Origin: Kryptolebias marmoratus
Lineage: Eukaryota; Chordata; Actinopteri; Cyprinodontiformes; Rivulidae
NCBI RefSeq assembly: GCF_001649575.2
Contig: NC_051452.1
Coordinates: 9,004,405-9,068,404, forward strand
Direction of reading: 5' to 3'
Length of the DNA: 64,000 bases
Shown piece after piece: positions 60,991 to 64,000 of the stretch (position 1 is the stretch's first letter; every line of letters begins with the position of its first letter). The position numbers were made by a program, and so were the translations under genes. The notes below the pieces were generated by a model. That model was given only the letters and a program-made list of their open reading frames with translations, was not told the origin of the DNA and searched no databases.

Positions 60991-63507
60991 ATGTCAAAAT
61001 TGACGGAATGCACAAAGGGTAAGATGAAATCAGATAAATAATTTAGATTTTTACTAAAAACAATGTGTTTAAAGACTTAGCATTAATGTTAATGCGAACC
61101 ATATTAGCTAGTTAGCTATGAGAAGCTACTGGCTAATTAGCCTATTAAAAAAACTTCAAGTATAAAATGGTGGCACTACCGATACTGTATTTAATGTAGT
61201 ATCTTTCATTTTCTATTTACAATATGTATTTATGTTTTAAGTCATTTTTCCTAAAATATTTCAACAATATTAAAATGTCAGTGATTTAACAACAGCAATT
61301 TAATCATTTTTGGTTAATTTTTATTGTGGTGCTGGTCAAAATTTGAAACTTAGGACGTCGTATTAGGGCCATTTGAAAGAAAAAAAAAAGATTTTTTATG
61401 ATTATTATTTTAAGATTGAGGTATTAATTGTATTGAAAGAAAAAAGTGCTCATTTAATTGAAAAAAACGGTCCCAATGTTGAAAAAACAAACTGCCAGGA
61501 GAGTTTCAGCCAAATATATCACAGTGCTGCATGTTATTTTGTAGTTAACCCAGTAAAAGTGCACCTATAACCGCCAGTTACACTAATAATAAAGAAACAA
61601 ATTCAGTTAGAGGTGTACCGATTAATTGTCCGACCAATTTAATCGGCCGATATCTGCCACTTTTTAAGAATTGTGCCTGTACATATCTAATCAATAATCT
61701 AATCTTAGGACGATAAGGATGTATTTCAGCATGAATGCTTTTCTATATGCCATATATTTTTTTTTAGGTGATCAAGTTCAAATTAGGCCGTTATAATTTT
61801 GGTCGGTGGAAATTACAAATTGTCCAAAAACCTTTTTAAAAAAATTGGTGTTTCATATCGACCCTGATTTTTAAAGATTGGTACCGGTATCGGGGATAGA
61901 ACAAACTATATCTGCTGACCTCTAAACACTGTCGGGTTTAAATCTTTCTTTAAACATTGCATATTTTTTCCTGCTAATAAACCTGACAATTTCATCTCAA
62001 CATTCAGAGAAAAGAAATAAAACTTCCTCCTCAGTTTTTTTCTTATCTTCTGAGTGTCCCTAATACACCTTAGAAACTGCACAAACAAGTGATGTAAAGA
62101 AATAGCAGATTATTAATAAAAGATTCCTGCTTTGGCACCAACTCTAAAAGACCGTTAAACTACGTCAAAACACCAAAACCCAAATTATTTCCTCATAAGC
62201 TGGGACTACCTGCAGTAAAGGTCGGTCAGTTTTATCAATTCTCTCATTTCTTTTTATTAACTTTTGATCAGGACTCCAGGAAACTCAGGACTTTTCGTTA
62301 ACCAAGGTGGTGGAAGACGTCAGTCAACATGGCTGCGCCCAGAACGAGGCCCTGAAAGAAAAACAAAAGATACTTTCTTCCCTCCAGGTATGCGCACCTT
62401 TAAAATACACATTCAGTCATTATTATTATTTACAATTACACTTTATATTATTGGAATATAAAAAGAGTTGTCTGGGAATGCCATAGTTGGGAGTAAATAC
62501 TCATTTGGATCATGGTTAATGACTTGTTTCCTGTTTAAGGCAACTCTTTCAGATGTCGAGAAGAAAGGTGAGGCTGCAGAACAGGAGCTACGATCCAAAG
62601 TGAGGGAAGTCCTGATGCTGGAGGGTGAGATGGAGGATCTGGAGAGGCAAATTAAAGTCCTGCGCAACCGCTGCGCTACCATCAGCAGGGAGAACACACA
62701 AATCCAGATGGTTATAAGCGAGGAGGAGGAGAACGCCCGCTTGGCATCAGTGAAGTTCGATGCTTACAGAACCAAGATGGAGGGTCACAGAGCGGCTGCT
62801 CTGCATGCTGCGAGCCAGACGGAGGCCCACAAAGAGCTGGAGGAGAAGAAGGTTCTGGTCCAGAAGCTGAAACAGATGAAAGAGCAGCTGAGGGAGGATT
62901 TAGAGAATCCAAATGGAAACACAGTGCAGATAGCAAAGGTAAAAAAAAAAAAAAAAAACCATAACAAAAAAAGTCTCTTTTCTTGCATTTTTCATTTGAC
63001 GTGTGCTTGTTCTTCTTTGCAGAGAGAGGTTGATGCTCTGAAATGGGAGATCTCTGAGAGGAAAATGACTGTAGCTGAGAGGAGAGAGCAACTGAGGAAG
63101 GAGTTTGAGACTCATGTCCAGTTGAAGAAAGAGTTAGAGGTACAGCTCAGGGCTGAAAGACCCTCTTAGGACTCCTGTTTAAATGTCTTAGTGTACTGCA
63201 AGGCTCTGGCTTTTACACAGAAACAGAATAATTTATTGTTAAATTCTTCAGATCCAAAACCGGCGCCATGAAGCCATCATCAAGCGCCTCCGCTGCCAAG
63301 TGAGCAGAGCTCAGGCTGCTCACAGGTAAATATTTATAGAAACTTAGACGCTCTCACATTAAGGCTGCTCACAGGTAAGTTCCTCTAACTGCTTTGTCTT
63401 TTTTACTCAGGCAAACGTCGGACGATGTTTTCCACCTGCAGACACAGCTGGAGGAGCTGAAGAGGCAGCAGGAGTCGTTCCAAGACTCGGCAGTCAGTGA
63501 TTATTAA
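60991..63507 (+). CDS. ccdc122: Coiled-coil domain-containing protein 122
   Basis: A vertebrate coiled-coil protein without an established function. Exons 60991-61018, 62272-62387, 62540-62938, 63023-63139, 63252-63325 and 63411-63507 join in frame to 276 residues, close to the human 273. Nearly the whole chain is heptad-rich and charged (LEGEMEDLERQIKVLRNRCA, KLKQMKEQLREDLENPNGNT). KKELEIQNRRHEAIIKRLRC then QV near the C-terminus is the segment most like human CCDC122, which has an EVQHKRYDAILKRLHCQV-type stretch there. The start MSKLTECTKG is the first ATG after the divergent promoter, and its exon ends in a good donor. The first intron (61019-62271) is AT-rich with nothing recognised. A second copy of the exon-5 donor lies 51 bases downstream. 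AATAAA at 63681-63686 is the likely poly(A) signal. Confidence 0.92.
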
Positions 63508-63587
63508 ACCGTAAGCTTATTTCTTGGTTGAGAAGAAAGATATTTTAAGGAAGGTTTGTTGCTGTTACTACAGTTGAACAGCAGGGG

Positions 63588-63602
63588 GCAGCATTGACCA
63601 CT
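63588..63602 (+). promoter_or_regulatory. CTCF-like motif in the ccdc122 3' UTR
   Basis: ACAGCAGGGGGCAGC fits the CTCF core closely (CAGCAGGGGGCAG). It is located 81 bases after the ccdc122 stop. Binding is inferred from sequence only. Confidence 0.45.
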
Positions 63603-63680
63603 AAATGCACCACTTTTCTTCATCTTTTTCCCTGTTATTCTGATATGTTAAGTTATAGTTTTGCAGAAGTGAAACCATGA

Positions 63681-63686
63681 AATAAA
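63681..63686 (+). terminator. ccdc122 polyadenylation signal
   Basis: AATAAA lies 174 bases after the stop codon, following ACCATGA. The sequence becomes GC-richer beyond it. Confidence 0.65.
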
Positions 63687-63699
63687 CTATTCGTCTTAT

Positions 63700-64000
63700 T
63701 CATATGAAACGCTTCATCAAACAGGATTGCTCTCCCTTCCATTGTGGATCAGGGACATGAGCAGGACCTGGGATTTGGATTTCAGGTCAGGTGTCGTCAG
63801 TAAAGCGGCTCGTCCAGATCAGGGTTGGACGCACAACAAAAGCCGTGTGTCCACTGTAACCGTCGAGGGTTTGTTTTGGAACTCGCTGTTCCCGCTTCTG
63901 CTTCGCCGAGTGGCTTGATGGTCGCGAGTCGACAGTCCCACCGTCGGGCTAACGAGGCTGCGACTGTGCCCCTTCAGCCATGACGCTGAGCCGACTTTTC
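63700..64000. other. GC-rich end of window, unassigned
   Basis: The last 300 bases are GC-richer than the preceding UTR and contain open frames on both strands, but none shows a recognisable domain. It may be the edge of a neighbouring gene or its promoter. I cannot say which. Confidence 0.3.

Noticed and set aside
63800..64000. Possible first or last exon of a neighbouring gene
   Set aside because: Open frames are present but no domain or splice signal is convincing, and the window ends there.

Overview
The window is vertebrate nuclear DNA, most likely from a ray-finned (probably percomorph) fish. Genes are split into short exons with GT-AG introns. Introns and spacers carry typical fish repeats: Tc1/mariner remnants, hAT-like MITEs, a LINE reverse-transcriptase fragment, dinucleotide runs and degenerate AT-rich tandem repeats. 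No bacterial, phage, CRISPR or operon-like organisation is present.

Eight protein-coding genes and one tRNA are supported. From left to right: mrps9 (3' part only, +, about 2.0-5.2 kb); slain1 (+, 11.05-23.03 kb); jagn1 (+, 25.8-26.5 kb); nfkbiz (-, 34.0-27.8 kb); gk (-, 51.2-38.9 kb, 19 coding exons); tRNA-Glu-UUC (-, 51.5 kb); wbp4 (+, 52.07-55.22 kb); mtrf1 (-, 60.48-57.33 kb); ccdc122 (+, 60.99-63.51 kb). A frameshifted THAP-domain pseudogene lies inside a gk intron. For gk, wbp4, mtrf1, ccdc122, jagn1 and nfkbiz the exons I chose join in one open frame from start to stop. In slain1 one junction does not keep phase, so a small exon is probably missing from my model.

The genes have unrelated housekeeping or regulatory roles: mitochondrial ribosome (mrps9) and mitochondrial translation termination (mtrf1), microtubule plus-end growth (slain1), ER/secretory organisation (jagn1), nuclear NF-kB co-regulation (nfkbiz), glycerol phosphorylation (gk), pre-mRNA splicing (wbp4), and a coiled-coil protein of unknown role (ccdc122). 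Gene pairs jagn1/nfkbiz and wbp4/mtrf1 are convergent. Pairs gk/wbp4 (with the tRNA between them) and mtrf1/ccdc122 are divergent. From general knowledge, the human orthologues of wbp4, mtrf1, ccdc122 and slain1 all lie on chromosome 13q, so part of the gene order looks ancestral.

The most interesting structure is non-coding. An nfkbiz intron is largely a tandem array whose unit includes a copy of the neighbouring exon's 3' end and splice donor. Two places, one upstream of slain1 and one between mtrf1 and ccdc122, carry tandemly duplicated modules with ZNF143-like motifs. The mtrf1/ccdc122 promoter also holds a palindromic cluster of CRE half-sites. A 261-bp-arm fold-back element carries tRNA B-box-like motifs. 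The wbp4 initiator codon is split by an intron. I found no new defence, mobile or biosynthetic system.
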